From Candidatus Hydrogenedentota bacterium (GTDB taxonomy: Bacteria > Hydrogenedentota > Hydrogenedentia > Hydrogenedentales > JAEUWI01), in NCBI GenBank assembly GCA_019637335.1, contig JAHBVV010000033.1, positions 16,508 through 80,507 on the forward strand: a stretch of 64,000 nt of DNA, in the 5' to 3' direction. Within the stretch, counting starts at the first letter, position 1. Each line of letters starts with the position of its first letter. Below the pieces are notes generated by a model. The model worked only from the letters and a program-made list of their open reading frames with translations, did not search any database and had not been told where the DNA came from. The translations under genes and the position numbers were made by a program. This document shows, piece after piece, positions 8,853 to 18,724 of this stretch.

Positions 8853-9704
8853 TCACCCGTAGAAATGCTCTATCCAGTTCTTGAACTCCAGCTCCCGAAC
8901 GCCATCATCCAGGATATCGTCGTCGATGCCCAGCTGCCAGCGCAGATCCTTCCGGTGCGGCGCCGCAACCAGCTGATCAAGCCGGGTGACATAATCCTTC
9001 ATCGTCGTCCCGTGGTTGTCCCCGAAAAAGCCCAGCCGCGTCAGCTTCTCCTCCCGCGCCTCAATCAGACGCGCCACCTCGTTCAAGTCGTATTCCGGGT
9101 GGTACTGAATGGCCCACATCTCACCATTCTTATACGTGAACGCCGCCGCCTGCACATCGCTCCAGCCATTGCCCGCCAGGTGCACCCCCGCCGCCGGCAG
9201 CGCCTTCACCTCGTCGTCGTGGCTCATGAAGTGCGAATACACGCGCGGCTTCCCCGCAAACATCGGGTGCTTCACGCCTTCCTCCGTCAGCAGGATCTTC
9301 TGGCCCACACCCATCTCGCGCCCCTTGTCGCACGGCCCCACCGAACCGCCGCAAACCACCGTCGCCACCTGGATCGCCCAGCAGCTCCCGAACTGCGGCA
9401 GGCCCGCCTCGAAAGCACGCTCGCAAAGCTCCAGGTGCCGCTTCACCTCCGGCACATCGTGGTACACCGTCAGGTTGCAGCCCGGCCACAAAATGCCGTC
9501 AAACGCCTTCAGTTCGTCGACCGTGTAGCCATCGCGCGATTCCTCGTCGCTGCTCAGCCACACCTCGTATTCCGCGCCCGGCATGTACTTCACCAGCAGG
9601 TCGCGGTAAAGCTCCCACGCCAGCCGCATCCGCACTTCGGCGAACTTCGCCCGGCTTTCCTGGTTGTATCCATCGGGGATGAGAAATCGCTTTGGACTGG
9701 ACAT
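8853..9704 (-). CDS. Class I glutamine amidotransferase domain protein (GMP synthase-like)
   Basis: 283 residues from the ATG at 9704, preferred over an upstream in-frame start because AGGAACAG stands before it. The nucleophile is Cys at about 107 in FGSCWAIQ and the His-Glu pair is in QYHPEYD near 202, completing the class I triad. The nucleophile elbow is GSCWA rather than the usual GxCxG, as in stand-alone relatives of the GMP synthase glutaminase domain that act as amidases or peptidases (gamma-Glu hydrolases). No synthase domain is attached. The substrate is unknown. Transcribed leftward with the HAD gene 77 bases upstream. Confidence 0.8.
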   Translation of the reverse strand: MSSPKRFLIPDGYNQESRAKFAEVRMRLAWELYRDLLVKYMPGAEYEVWLSSDEESRDGYTVDELKAFDGILWPGCNLTVYHDVPEVKRHLELCERAFEAGLPQFGSCWAIQVATVVCGGSVGPCDKGREMGVGQKILLTEEGVKHPMFAGKPRVYSHFMSHDDEVKALPAAGVHLAGNGWSDVQAAAFTYKNGEMWAIQYHPEYDLNEVARLIEAREEKLTRLGFFGDNHGTTMKDYVTRLDQLVAAPHRKDLRWQLGIDDDILDDGVRELEFKNWIEHFYG

Positions 9705-9781
9705 TCGCTGTTCCTGTAATCGCTTTCGTGGTAGGTGATTGGGTGCGGCCAACGCCGCGTCAACGGTCCCCGACCCTTAAA

Positions 9782-10543
9782 CTATCCGTCCAACCCCTTC
9801 AGGATGGCCGGCAATTCGTCGTAATTCCCGCAAACCGCATCCGGCGCGTGCCCATCGAGCGGGCGATCCTTAACGGCCGTCAACAGCACGCCACGCGCGC
9901 CGACAGCATGTGGGCCGCCGATATCGTTGTGCGGGCGATCGCCAATGTGCACGATTTCCCGCACATCGATCGAAAACGCCTCCGCAACCGACTCAAACAC
10001 GCGCGGGTGCGGCTTGGAATTCCCCAGCTCGTCCGAAAACACAAAGTGATCGAAGCACCCCAGCATCCCCGCGCCCTCCAGCAGCTTCCGGAGATTCTTG
10101 CCCGGACTGAAAATCGTATCGGAGATGATCGCCAGCGGATACTTTCCGTGCAGCGCCCGCAAAGCCTCCAGCGCACCCGGCGCCGGATCCGGACGGAACT
10201 CCAGCTCCATGTCCTCGTGCAGCCGGACCAGCGCCGCGAATTCCTCCGCCGGCAAGCTGCGCTTCAGCCCGTCCAGAAGAATCTCCAGCCGCTCCGCAAC
10301 CGACATCGTCACGTGAAGATCGTGCCAGACCTTTCGGTACGCCGCGTCGGCCACGTCATACGCGAGATCCACCGCCGACCGCTCAATGGCGCCGTGGCGG
10401 CTCAGGTACGCGTGCATCAGCGCGCGCCGCTCCACCGGCTTCGGCGGGCGGCCCGCCGCGGCGCGCTTCGGTTCGTCCGAATCATCCGCAAAAAGGCAGT
10501 CCCACAGATCGAAGGTAACCGCGCCGATTGGTCTCTTGCTCAT
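9782..10543 (-). CDS. HAD-superfamily hydrolase
   Basis: 253 residues, a haloacid dehalogenase-like phosphatase fold with a helical cap (about 20-110). Motif I is VTFDLWDCLF: the nucleophile Asp is present, but the usual second Asp of DxD is Trp, as in dehalogenase-like and some phosphatase members. Motif II is IISDT, motif III includes the Lys in GNSKPHP, and motif IV is HIGDRPHNDIGG. The order and spacing are normal. Substrate unknown; the Trp at the acid/base position argues for care in calling it a phosphatase. First gene of the leftward trio. Confidence 0.82.
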   Translation of the reverse strand: MSKRPIGAVTFDLWDCLFADDSDEPKRAAAGRPPKPVERRALMHAYLSRHGAIERSAVDLAYDVADAAYRKVWHDLHVTMSVAERLEILLDGLKRSLPAEEFAALVRLHEDMELEFRPDPAPGALEALRALHGKYPLAIISDTIFSPGKNLRKLLEGAGMLGCFDHFVFSDELGNSKPHPRVFESVAEAFSIDVREIVHIGDRPHNDIGGPHAVGARGVLLTAVKDRPLDGHAPDAVCGNYDELPAILKGLDG

Positions 10544-10796
10544 ACTACAGGGGTCTCATGGGGGTTACGAATCCGGGCCACCCGGTGCGCGCATGCGGCG
10601 GTGGCGCCGTCATCAAGGGGTACCCGGGAACGGGGGCGCCGCCGGGCGCGCGAAGCGGGCGGCGGCGCGCCGGGGAAGTGCGCTTCCCACCGCAAAATCC
10701 TAGCACAGCCCCCACAAACATGGCAACGGAACACACACAAATGCGCCCAGGCGCGCCGGCCCATAGTCCAGCCCATCCATTCGCCCCACCCAATTC
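10544..10796. other. Intergenic DNA upstream of the HAD gene
   Basis: No gene is supported here. The stretch 10605-10675 is extremely G/C-rich with self-complementary CGCCGG-type runs. It should contain the promoter of the leftward trio but no convincing -35/-10 pair was found. Confidence 0.5.
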
Positions 10797-11134
10797 ACTC
10801 TGTCCACGCGCCTGCCCGCCGAAGGACGGCCGACCCCATCCACCCCATCCACCCCATCCACTCTGTCCACCCCGTCCACTCTGTCCACCCCGTCCACCCC
10901 GTCCACTCTGTCCACCCCGTCCACTCTGTCCACCCCGTCCATCCCGTCCATCCCGTCCATCCCGTCCATCCCGTCCACCCCGTCCACGGGCCTGCCCGCC
11001 GAAGGCGGGTCCACCCCGTCCACTCTGTCCACCCCGTCCACCCCGTCCACCCCGTCCACCCCGTCCACTCCGTCCACTCCGTCCACTCCGTCCACTCCGT
11101 CCACGCGCCTGCCCGCCGAAGGCGGGTCCACCCC
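10797..11134. repeat. 9-base GTCCAC tandem array (first of three)
   Basis: About 35 tandem 9-base units of the form GTCCACYYY (CTCTGTCCA, CCCCGTCCA, CTCCGTCCA), interrupted three times by a GCCTGCCCGCCGAAGGMSGG-type cassette that can fold as CCCGCC-GAA-GGCGGG. Because 9 is a multiple of three, all frames stay open and give false Val-His, Pro-Arg or Trp-Thr repeat proteins. The array ends 28 bases 3' of the stop codon of the PHP phosphatase gene, which reads leftward into it. Confidence 0.9.
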
Positions 11135-11162
11135 GCCGCCAGGCGCACAAGCGCGCCCCAAA

Positions 11163-12062
11163 CTACCCCGCAAGCGAAACCTCCCGGCGGCCCAGACCAC
11201 CCGCCTCCCGGACCAGCACGGTCACCTCGCGGAGCCCATGGGCAAGCAGGTAGTCGCGCGATTCGGGGATACCCGCCCCCACTTCGCTCACCCGGTGGGC
11301 GTCGTCGCCGAAACAGCACGCCACACCGAGGTCCCGCGCGATTTCCACGATCCAGGGCGCGGGGTACGGCCCCCCAATCCCCTTGCGAAGCGCCGCGGTG
11401 TTGATGTCGAGAATCGCCTCCTGCTCCTTCATCAGCGCGAGCACCCCCCGGACCCGCTCCCGGACGCGGGGCGTGGCGAATGCGGGATCGTCGCCGCCGT
11501 GCCGGCGCACGAGATCCAGATGGCCCACGACCTCGGGGCGCAGCCCGGCAATCATCTCGGCGACGATGTCGTAGTAGCGGAGGGCGAAGCGCTCGCGTCC
11601 GCCGCAGGCTTCCACAGCGTGATCAAACCGTGCGCGGGTGTAGTCGATGATGACGCCGTCCACCCAGTGCACCGAGCCGACCAGGTAGTCGAGCTGGTGG
11701 GTTTCGCGAAGGTCCCGCATGACCTGGACGTAGCGCCCTTCTGGAACCACTTCCGCCTCGAATCCCGCCAGCAGCGTGATGCGGCCGGCCCAGGCGTCGC
11801 GCAGGCGCCGCGCCTCGCGGGCGTAGTCCGCGAAGAGGCGCGCCAGGTGGGCCGTGTCCCAGCCCAGGGATTTTTCCTCGTCATACACGTGCTCCGGCTC
11901 GACCCGCGGCGCGTGCTCGGTCAGGCCATAAACCGGCATCCCGAGGGCGTGAGCGCGTTCGACAAGCGCCTCCAGGGTGTCCTCGGCATGGTCGCAGTAG
12001 GTGCCGGAATGGCCGCCGTGCAGGGATACAAACCAGGGCGCATTCGTGGGTCGGGATGGCAT
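11163..12062 (-). CDS. PHP-domain histidinol-phosphatase
   Basis: 299 residues. The opening LHGGHSGTYCDHAED carries the first metal-binding His residues, followed by GLTEHAPR, GFEAEV, YLVGSVHWV, VVGHLDLV with HLD, and FGDDAHR near the end, which together give the trinuclear metal site of PHP phosphatases of the HisK/HisJ type. These remove phosphate from histidinol phosphate in histidine synthesis. No other his gene is close, so the assignment rests on motifs; a phosphoesterase of different substrate is possible. Divergent from the SDR gene across 192 bases. Confidence 0.85.
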   Translation of the reverse strand: MPSRPTNAPWFVSLHGGHSGTYCDHAEDTLEALVERAHALGMPVYGLTEHAPRVEPEHVYDEEKSLGWDTAHLARLFADYAREARRLRDAWAGRITLLAGFEAEVVPEGRYVQVMRDLRETHQLDYLVGSVHWVDGVIIDYTRARFDHAVEACGGRERFALRYYDIVAEMIAGLRPEVVGHLDLVRRHGGDDPAFATPRVRERVRGVLALMKEQEAILDINTAALRKGIGGPYPAPWIVEIARDLGVACCFGDDAHRVSEVGAGIPESRDYLLAHGLREVTVLVREAGGLGRREVSLAG

Positions 12063-12254
12063 GGGATGGGGTACCGGACTGTTTCAGGCGATGGAATCCG
12101 TTCGCCGCCGCGCGGCGAATACTACGCGCCATTTAAGCGAATCTCCCGCCGGAAACGCAACGGCGATGTAATCCGGCGCCTTGCATCCCGGTAATCGCTC
12201 TGATTAAATGCCCCATCCCATCGTTTTCCAAGGCCCATCCGGAAAGGAATCGCC

Positions 12255-13058
12255 ATGTCCGCCCACCCCAATGCCACCGCCCGTTTCGATCTCACCGGCA
12301 AGACGGCCTGGGTTCCCGGCGGCGCGGGGCTGCTTGGCGCTCGGGTGAGCCGTGCGCTGGCGGAGCACGGCGCCCACGTGATCATCGCCGATATCCGTGC
12401 CGAGGCGGCGGAAGCGGCCGCGTCAGCCCTCGCGCGCGATGGCCTCTCGGCGGAGGGGTGCGCGCTGGACATCGGCGACGAGGCGGGGGTGACGGCGGCG
12501 GTCGACGCGATCATGGCGGCCCGCGGGCGGCTGGATATCCTCGTGAACCTGACCTATTTCTACACCAAGGCGCGCCTCGAGACCATGACGGCGGCCCAGT
12601 GGGAGGCGGGGATGCGCGTGTCGCTGACGGGGGCCTTCCTGGCCACGCGCGAGGCGGGCCGCGCCATGCAGGCCGGGGGCGGCGGCAGCATCGTGCACTT
12701 CAGCAGCATGTATGGGCTCGTGAGCCCCGATCCGCGCATGTATCCGCCAAGCCAGACGCCCAACCCGGTGGACTATGGCGTGGCCAAGGCGGGCCTGCTC
12801 CAGCTGGTGCGCTACCAGGCGGTATTCCTGGCCCCGCACGGCGTCCGGGTCAACGCGGTGGTCCCGGGCCCCTTCCCCAACCCGGATACGCAGGGCGCGG
12901 ATCCCGATTTCATGGCCCTCCTCAAGGCCAAATGCCCCACCGGTCGCGTGGGCCATCCGGAGGAGATCGCCGGGGCGGTGGTTTTTCTGTGTTCGGACGC
13001 GGCCAGCTATGTAACAGGCACGAAAATCGTGGTGGATGGCGGCTGGACCGCCTGGTAG
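12255..13058 (+). CDS. SDR-family NAD(P)-dependent oxidoreductase
   Basis: 267 residues, standard length of classical short-chain dehydrogenases. The cofactor loop is [10 protein letters not shown] near 22-31; the catalytic Ser lies in IVHFSSMYG, and Tyr and Lys in [18 protein letters not shown] and the C-terminal [17 protein letters not shown] complete the pattern. Residues before the catalytic Tyr ([15 protein letters not shown]) form a longer loop than usual, seen in some sugar or cyclitol dehydrogenases. Substrate unknown. AAGGA lies before the ATG. The arg genes follow but have their own promoter. Confidence 0.92.
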   Translation: MSAHPNATARFDLTGKTAWVPGGAGLLGARVSRALAEHGAHVIIADIRAEAAEAAASALARDGLSAEGCALDIGDEAGVTAAVDAIMAARGRLDILVNLTYFYTKARLETMTAAQWEAGMRVSLTGAFLATREAGRAMQAGGGGSIVHFSSMYGLVSPDPRMYPPSQTPNPVDYGVAKAGLLQLVRYQAVFLAPHGVRVNAVVPGPFPNPDTQGADPDFMALLKAKCPTGRVGHPEEIAGAVVFLCSDAASYVTGTKIVVDGGWTAW

Positions 13059-13097
13059 CCGCCCGGGTATGCATGCGCGCGGCACGGGTAACGGTTT

Positions 13098-13127
13098 TTG
13101 CGCCAAATCCCGCCCAAACCGTATAAT
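13098..13127 (+). promoter_or_regulatory. Promoter of the argCJB operon
   Basis: TTGCGC at 13098-13103 and a perfect TATAAT at 13122-13127, spacer 18, 26 bases before the argC ATG. AAGGTGAG at 13142-13149 is the ribosome site. No ARG-box palindrome was recognised. Confidence 0.75.
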
Positions 13128-13153
13128 GAGCGGCTTTAACCAAGGTGAGTTGA

Positions 13154-14167
13154 ATGATTCGTGCTGGCATAGTTGGCGTAACGGGATACGGCGGGCGGGA
13201 GCTCTTCCGGCTGCTCCATCCCCATCCGGAAGTGGATGTGGTCGCGGCGGTTTCCTCGAGTGCGGCTGGGCAGCGGCTGGACGCGGTGCTCCCGCAGTTC
13301 CGCGCCCTGACCAACCTGGAATTGACCGCGTTTGACCCCGATGCCCTGGCCGCCGCCTGCGACGTGGTCTTCGTCGGCGTGCCCGGCGCGGAATCCATGG
13401 CCATGGTGCGCGCGTTGCGCGGCGCGGGCGTCCGCGTGATCGACATCGGCCCCGACTTCCGGCTGAAGGACACCGCGAAGTTCAAGCAATACTACAAGCA
13501 CGATCACGGCGCCCCGGAATTGCTCCCGGAAGCCGTCTACGGCTATGTGCCCATGAGCCGCGACGCGCTGCCCGGGGCCTCCCTGGTGGCCGTCCCCGGT
13601 TGCTACCCGATCAGCATCCTCACCCCGCTCCGGCCGCTCCTCGGCGCGCCCATTGACCCGAGGTCCATCGTGATCAACGCGGTTTCCGGCGTGAGCGGCG
13701 CGGGACGATCACCGTCGGAAGCCTTCCATTTCCCGGAGATGAATGAGAACCTGAAGGCCTACAAGGTCGGCGTGCACCAGCACATCCCGGAGATCGAGCA
13801 GGCGCTGGATCACACGTGGACCGTGCAATATACGCCCCACGTGGTCTCCATCACGCGCGGGATTCACACGACCATCGTCCTCCGCCCCGAAAGGGATTTC
13901 GACCCGGCGCCATATTACGCCTGCTACGACCGCGAGCCCTTTGTCCGCGTTCTTGGCGAGGGCGTGCTTCCCGAAGTGAAATACGTCAAGGGCTCCAATT
14001 TCATCGATTTCGGCTGGGTGCGCGACGCGCGCACCGGCAACCTCCTGCTCCTTTCCGCCATCGACAACCTCGTCGGCGGCACGGCCGGCATGGCGGTGCA
14101 GTGCATGAACCTGATGTTTGGCGTGGAAGAAACGACCGGCCTCCGGGCGGGAGGGCTCGCCCCATGA
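13154..14167 (+). CDS. argC: N-acetyl-gamma-glutamyl-phosphate reductase
   Basis: 337 residues. Third step of arginine synthesis: NADPH-dependent reduction of N-acetylglutamyl phosphate to the semialdehyde. The N-terminal cofactor loop is GVTGYGGRELFRLL; the thioacylating Cys is near residue 150 in VAVPGCYPIS, and NAVSGVSGAGR and a His in HQHIPEIEQ follow. The length is that of the type 1 enzyme. Its stop codon overlaps the argJ start (ATGA), so the two are translationally coupled. Confidence 0.97.
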   Translation: MIRAGIVGVTGYGGRELFRLLHPHPEVDVVAAVSSSAAGQRLDAVLPQFRALTNLELTAFDPDALAAACDVVFVGVPGAESMAMVRALRGAGVRVIDIGPDFRLKDTAKFKQYYKHDHGAPELLPEAVYGYVPMSRDALPGASLVAVPGCYPISILTPLRPLLGAPIDPRSIVINAVSGVSGAGRSPSEAFHFPEMNENLKAYKVGVHQHIPEIEQALDHTWTVQYTPHVVSITRGIHTTIVLRPERDFDPAPYYACYDREPFVRVLGEGVLPEVKYVKGSNFIDFGWVRDARTGNLLLLSAIDNLVGGTAGMAVQCMNLMFGVEETTGLRAGGLAP

Positions 14168-15372
14168 AGATTATCGGAGGCGGGGTGTGCGCCCCGCAGG
14201 GCTTCCAGGCCTCGGGATTCAACGCCGATATCAAGGGCAAGGGCTCGGACAAGCTCGACTGCGCCTTGGTGGCCAGCCAGGCCCCCGCGGTTATGGCCGG
14301 CGCCTTTACCACCAACCTGCTGAAGGCGCCGCCGCTCCAGTGGACTGAGGGCGTCTGCATTCGCGGGGCCGGGCGGGCGGTGCTCATCAACAGCGGCAAC
14401 GCGAACGCGTGCACCGGCGCGCAGGGCGTCGCCGATGCGCAGCGCACCGCCGAGCAGGTCTGCCTCGGCCTCGAAATTCCGATCACCGAGGTGGCCGTGC
14501 TGAGCACGGGCGTCATCGGCGTGCCGCTGCCCATGGATCGCATCGTCCGCGGCGTGAACGGCTGCGTCCAGGCCCTCTCGGAGGCCGGCCACGAAAACGC
14601 CGCGCGCGCCATCATGACCACGGACACCGTGCCCAAGGAAATGGCGGTGGAGATCCCGCTCTCGGGCGGCCCGGTGCGGCTTGGAGCCATGGCGAAGGGT
14701 TCCGGCATGATCGCGCCCAACATGGCCACCATGATCGCCGTCATCACCACCGACGCCCGAATCGAACCCGACGACCTGCGGGCGCTCCTCCGCGCCTGCG
14801 TCGATCGTTCCTTCAACTGCATGTGCGTGGACAACGACATGAGCACGTCGGACGCCGCCCTCTGCATCGCCAACGGGGCCGCCATGGCGGAGCCACTCCG
14901 GCCGGGCACGCCCGACTTTGAGGCCTTCGGCGAGGCCTTGGAGCAGCTCTGCGTGGCGCTCGCCAAGGCGCTCGTCCGGGACGGTGAAGGGGCCACCAAA
15001 TTCATCGAGATCCAGGTGGCCGGCGCGGAAGACGACAACGACGCAAAGACCGTGGCGCGCAGCATCGCGCATTCCCAGCTCTGCAAGACCGCCTTCTTTG
15101 GCGAGGACGCGAACTGGGGGCGGATCGCGTGCGCCGCGGGCTATTCCGGCGCGGATTTCTCGCCCGAACACCTCCGGATCTCTATCGGCGACGTCGCCGT
15201 CGTGCACGATGGCCTGCCCACGCTGTTTGACGAAGCGGCGGCCAAGGCGGTCATGAGCAAGCCCGAGATCACCGTCTCCGTATCGCTCGGGGACGGCCCC
15301 GGCGCGGCGACCTTCTGGACCTCCGACCTGAGCCACGACTACGTGTCCATTAACGCGGACTACCGCACCTGA
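14164..15372 (+). CDS. argJ: Glutamate N-acetyltransferase (bifunctional ArgJ)
   Basis: 402 residues from the ATG at 14164; the frame is open further upstream but that part is inside argC. ArgJ moves the acetyl group from acetylornithine to glutamate, and bifunctional forms also use acetyl-CoA. The self-cleavage site is in KGSGMIAPNMATM: the chain is cut between Ala and Thr near 188/189, and Thr becomes the nucleophile. INSGNANACTG and GEDANWGRIACAAGYSGA are the usual conserved blocks. Presence of argJ implies the cyclic arginine route. It overlaps argC by four bases. Confidence 0.97.
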   Translation: MKIIGGGVCAPQGFQASGFNADIKGKGSDKLDCALVASQAPAVMAGAFTTNLLKAPPLQWTEGVCIRGAGRAVLINSGNANACTGAQGVADAQRTAEQVCLGLEIPITEVAVLSTGVIGVPLPMDRIVRGVNGCVQALSEAGHENAARAIMTTDTVPKEMAVEIPLSGGPVRLGAMAKGSGMIAPNMATMIAVITTDARIEPDDLRALLRACVDRSFNCMCVDNDMSTSDAALCIANGAAMAEPLRPGTPDFEAFGEALEQLCVALAKALVRDGEGATKFIEIQVAGAEDDNDAKTVARSIAHSQLCKTAFFGEDANWGRIACAAGYSGADFSPEHLRISIGDVAVVHDGLPTLFDEAAAKAVMSKPEITVSVSLGDGPGAATFWTSDLSHDYVSINADYRT

Positions 15373-15419
15373 GCGGCGGCGCGCCGGCGAAAACCGGGTA
15401 ATACCCTGAAGACGAGACC

Positions 15420-16286
15420 ATGCAGGAACTGATAGAAAAAGCGGCGGTGCTGATCGAGGCGCTGCCCTACATCCGCGATTTCAACGGCAAGACCGTCGTG
15501 ATCAAGTACGGCGGCGCCGCCATGCTCGACCCGGAATTGCGCCGGAGCACCGCCGAAGACATCGTGCTGATGAAGTACGTCGGGATGAATCCCGTCATCG
15601 TCCACGGCGGCGGCCCCGCAATCAATCAGATGCTCAAACGCGTGGGCATCGAGTCGCGCTTCAATACCCACGGCCTCCGCATCACGGACGACGAAACCAT
15701 TTCCGTCGTGGAAATGGTCCTGTGCGGCTCCGTGAACAAGGACATCGTCAGCCTCCTGAACACCGCCGGCGGCGGGGCCGTCGGCCTTTCCGGCAAGGAC
15801 GGCAACCTGCTCTACGCCCAGAAGAAAATGATGCCCGACGGCGGCGACATCGGCCACGTCGGCGAGATCATCCAGGTGAACACCAAGGTCATCGACACGC
15901 TCGTGGCCGCCGGCATGGTCCCGGTTATCGCCCCGCTGGCGACCGACGCGCGCGGCGGCGTGTGGAACGTAAACGCCGATACCGCGGCTGGCGAGGTGGC
16001 CGGCGCCCTCCGCGCCGAGAAACTCGTCTTCATGACCGACACCCCCGGCCTGCTCCGGGATGTCAAGAACCCCGATTCCCTTATTCACCAGCTGCGGCGG
16101 GACGAGATCCCCGAGCTGCGCGCCTCCGGCATCATCGCCGGCGGCATGATTCCGAAAGTCGAGGCCTGCGTCGGCGCGTTGACCGCGGGCGTCCGCAAGA
16201 CGCATATTATAGACGGGCGCGTTTCCCACAGCCTGCTCCTGGAAATCTTCACCCGCCAGGGGCTCGGCACGCTCGTAAGCCATTAA
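15420..16286 (+). CDS. argB: Acetylglutamate kinase
   Basis: 288 residues; phosphorylates N-acetylglutamate with ATP, the step before ArgC. The amino acid kinase fold shows VVIKYGGAAM at the start, IVHGGGPAINQMLKR, GLSGKDGNLL and NVNADTAAGEVAGAL. The N-terminal helix (MQELIEKAAVLIEALPYIRDF) is of the type found in arginine-inhibited hexameric enzymes, so feedback control by arginine is likely. It follows argJ after 47 bases. argD, argF, argG and argH are not in the window. Confidence 0.97.
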   Translation: MQELIEKAAVLIEALPYIRDFNGKTVVIKYGGAAMLDPELRRSTAEDIVLMKYVGMNPVIVHGGGPAINQMLKRVGIESRFNTHGLRITDDETISVVEMVLCGSVNKDIVSLLNTAGGGAVGLSGKDGNLLYAQKKMMPDGGDIGHVGEIIQVNTKVIDTLVAAGMVPVIAPLATDARGGVWNVNADTAAGEVAGALRAEKLVFMTDTPGLLRDVKNPDSLIHQLRRDEIPELRASGIIAGGMIPKVEACVGALTAGVRKTHIIDGRVSHSLLLEIFTRQGLGTLVSH

Positions 16287-16375
16287 CGATTCTTCCGGCG
16301 GCCGCCAATTCGCGCGGCGCCCGAATTGCTCTTTACACCGGGCCGGCAAGCCCCCACAACACAGGAGATGCGGAG

Positions 16376-17020
16376 TTGTCCGAATCAGCGACCGTACCAT
16401 TTGAATTGATCTCGCAGGGCGGCATTCTGATGTGGCCCATTATGTTCTGCTCCTGCGTGGCCCTGGCGATCATTATCGACCGCTTCCGATTCCTGCGGCG
16501 CGCCACCATCGATACCCGCGAGTTCATGGACACCATGCGCCAGGTCCTCCGCCAGAACCGCATCCAGGAAGCCATCCAGATCTGCGACGACACGGACGCG
16601 CCGGTCGCGCGCATCATGAAGGCCGGCATTCTCAAGAAGAGCCGCCCCAAGGAGGAGATCCGCGAAGCCATCGAAGACGCCGGTAACCTGGAGCTTCCCC
16701 ACCTGGAGCGCCACCTCTCCGCCCTGGCCACATGCGCGAACATCGCGCCGCTCCTCGGCCTGCTCGGCACCGTCTCCGGCATGATCAAGGCCTTCGCCCA
16801 AATTCAGAACAAGCGCGGCCAGGTGAATCCCGCCGACCTCGCCGAGGGCATCGGCAACGCGCTCGTCACCACGGCGGCCGGCCTCGCCGTCGCCATCCCC
16901 ATCCTCGTGGTCTACAATTGGCTCGTCACCCGCGTCGACAATATGGTCGTAGAAATGGAAATCAGCTCCGCGGAGCTCGTGGAACTGCTGACCCGCCACC
17001 AGGGCGAACGCGAGATTTAA
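16376..17020 (+). CDS. exbB: ExbB/TolQ-type proton channel protein
   Basis: 214 residues from a TTG start at 16376, supported by AGGAG eight bases upstream; the nearest in-frame ATG would remove the first membrane segment. Three membrane helices: about 18-36, 118-140 and 160-180. NIAPLLGLLGTVSGMIKAF and NALVTTAAGLAVAIPILVVYN are the conserved channel helices that surround ExbD. The complex uses the proton gradient to drive TonB-like or Tol-like proteins in the outer membrane. First gene of a four-gene set. Confidence 0.93.
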   Translation: MSESATVPFELISQGGILMWPIMFCSCVALAIIIDRFRFLRRATIDTREFMDTMRQVLRQNRIQEAIQICDDTDAPVARIMKAGILKKSRPKEEIREAIEDAGNLELPHLERHLSALATCANIAPLLGLLGTVSGMIKAFAQIQNKRGQVNPADLAEGIGNALVTTAAGLAVAIPILVVYNWLVTRVDNMVVEMEISSAELVELLTRHQGEREI

Positions 17021-17023
17021 CGT

Positions 17024-17479
<456 letters not shown>

Positions 17480-17484
17480 GGCGC

Positions 17485-18333
17485 ATGGCGGAGCCGAAAC
17501 CCAGGTGGTACGCACACTTTCGCCGGCGGGCGGACCGCCGCAGTTTCTACCTCGCCCTCGGAGCCTCCACCGCGCTGCACCTCTCCATGGTGACCGTCTT
17601 CAGCATCGTCATTCACTTCCCCCGCAACGATATCCAATTCCGAGATTTCGCCATTATTCCGGTGACGGTGTATGACGCGCCGGAATCGCCGGGGAAACCC
17701 ACCGAAGGCGCGCCCGGCTCGGCGCCTGAGCAACTCGCGCTTCGGGGCGACGGCGGGGCGCCCGCCATCGACCTGCCAACCCTGGAGTTCGCCGAACTCG
17801 AGCGGCTACGCGTCCGCCAGGAAAGCCTTCAGGCATGGTCCCGCTTCGACGATCTCTTCGAGCCGCGCGATGTCGACAGCTGGGCGCGATTCAGCCGGAG
17901 TCTCTCCGGCCTCTCACGCACCCTCTCGGATTTGCGGCGGCCCGGTGAAACCGGCAACATCGGGCGGGACACGCTCGCCATCGGCGCGCGCCAGGAGCGG
18001 ATCCCGACCCACCGGCCCGCCGAGGGCTTCGAGGCCCACATCCTATGGGCCGGTGAACCCGCCGATCGGGACCTCCTCTTTGCCCCGCCCGTCGAGGCCC
18101 TGTGGTCCGTCGACCCGGCCACCCTGGTGCGACCGATTGAGGTGGTCCTGCAGGTAAACGCCCTGGGCAAAGTCGTCAACGTATTCAGCCCCAACGTGGA
18201 CAACCGGGATCTCATCGACGAAGTCCAGCTCACCGTGTTGCAGTACCGCTTCGAACCGCTCGCCCTCGAGGAAGGCGCAATGCAGACCGCAACGCTCCGG
18301 ATCCAGCGCGCGCGGGAGGAGGCGCGGGAATGA
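17485..18333 (+). CDS. TonB-like energy-transducing protein
   Basis: 282 residues. One membrane helix near residues 24-46 (YLALGASTALHLSMVTVFSIVIHF) after a basic cytoplasmic tail, then a long periplasmic part. Residues about 212-280 (IEVVLQVNALGKVVNVFSPNVDNRDLIDEV..LQYRFEPL) resemble the C-terminal beta-alpha-beta domain of TonB/TolA proteins. Together with exbB and exbD directly upstream it forms a complete energising unit. The classic Pro-rich spacer is missing; an Arg-rich amphipathic region (about 90-150) takes its place. The outer-membrane receptor is not in the window. Confidence 0.72.
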   Translation: MAEPKPRWYAHFRRRADRRSFYLALGASTALHLSMVTVFSIVIHFPRNDIQFRDFAIIPVTVYDAPESPGKPTEGAPGSAPEQLALRGDGGAPAIDLPTLEFAELERLRVRQESLQAWSRFDDLFEPRDVDSWARFSRSLSGLSRTLSDLRRPGETGNIGRDTLAIGARQERIPTHRPAEGFEAHILWAGEPADRDLLFAPPVEALWSVDPATLVRPIEVVLQVNALGKVVNVFSPNVDNRDLIDEVQLTVLQYRFEPLALEEGAMQTATLRIQRAREEARE

Positions 18334-18698
18334 TTGAAATCTCCCTGCCCGCCGCCCTGATCATCTACAGCGCGGCCATCGTCGCGGGAGCCCTGGCGAT
18401 CTGGGTGTACACCGAAATCACCACCCGCCGCGCCTACCTCGTGCTCGAAAAGCAGTACCTGTGGCGATGCTCCTACTGCTCCTACGTCTATCTCGACCAG
18501 GACGCCATCCGCCACTCCACGTGCCCGCAGTGCGGGGCCATCAACGCGCTGGAGGACAAGGGCGCGCGCTACATTCCCGCGCCCAGAGCGCTCGCGGCCC
18601 AGGAGGAGCATCGGGAAGGGCGGGAAAGCCGGCGCAATCCATCGCGCGGAAAGCGGCCCGGAGCCCGGCGCAGGGGCCCGCGCAAGCGAAGCCGGTAG
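18330..18698 (+). CDS. Small membrane protein with a zinc ribbon
   Basis: 122 residues; its ATG overlaps the stop of the TonB-like gene by four bases. One membrane helix at 6-27, then a cytoplasmic zinc ribbon CSYC..CPQC near 46-69, and a strongly basic tail. No named family is recognised. Coupling to the exb/tonB genes suggests a role in the same envelope machine. Confidence 0.65.
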   Translation: MIEISLPAALIIYSAAIVAGALAIWVYTEITTRRAYLVLEKQYLWRCSYCSYVYLDQDAIRHSTCPQCGAINALEDKGARYIPAPRALAAQEEHREGRESRRNPSRGKRPGARRRGPRKRSR

Positions 18699-18724
18699 CG
18701 GGTCACTTGTGAAACGCGCGACGC

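Noticed and set aside
10545..11319. Repeat-protein frames (Val-His, Pro-Arg, Asp-Gly-Val, Trp-Thr runs)
   Set aside because: A 9-base repeat leaves every frame open on both strands; no start signal, no domain.
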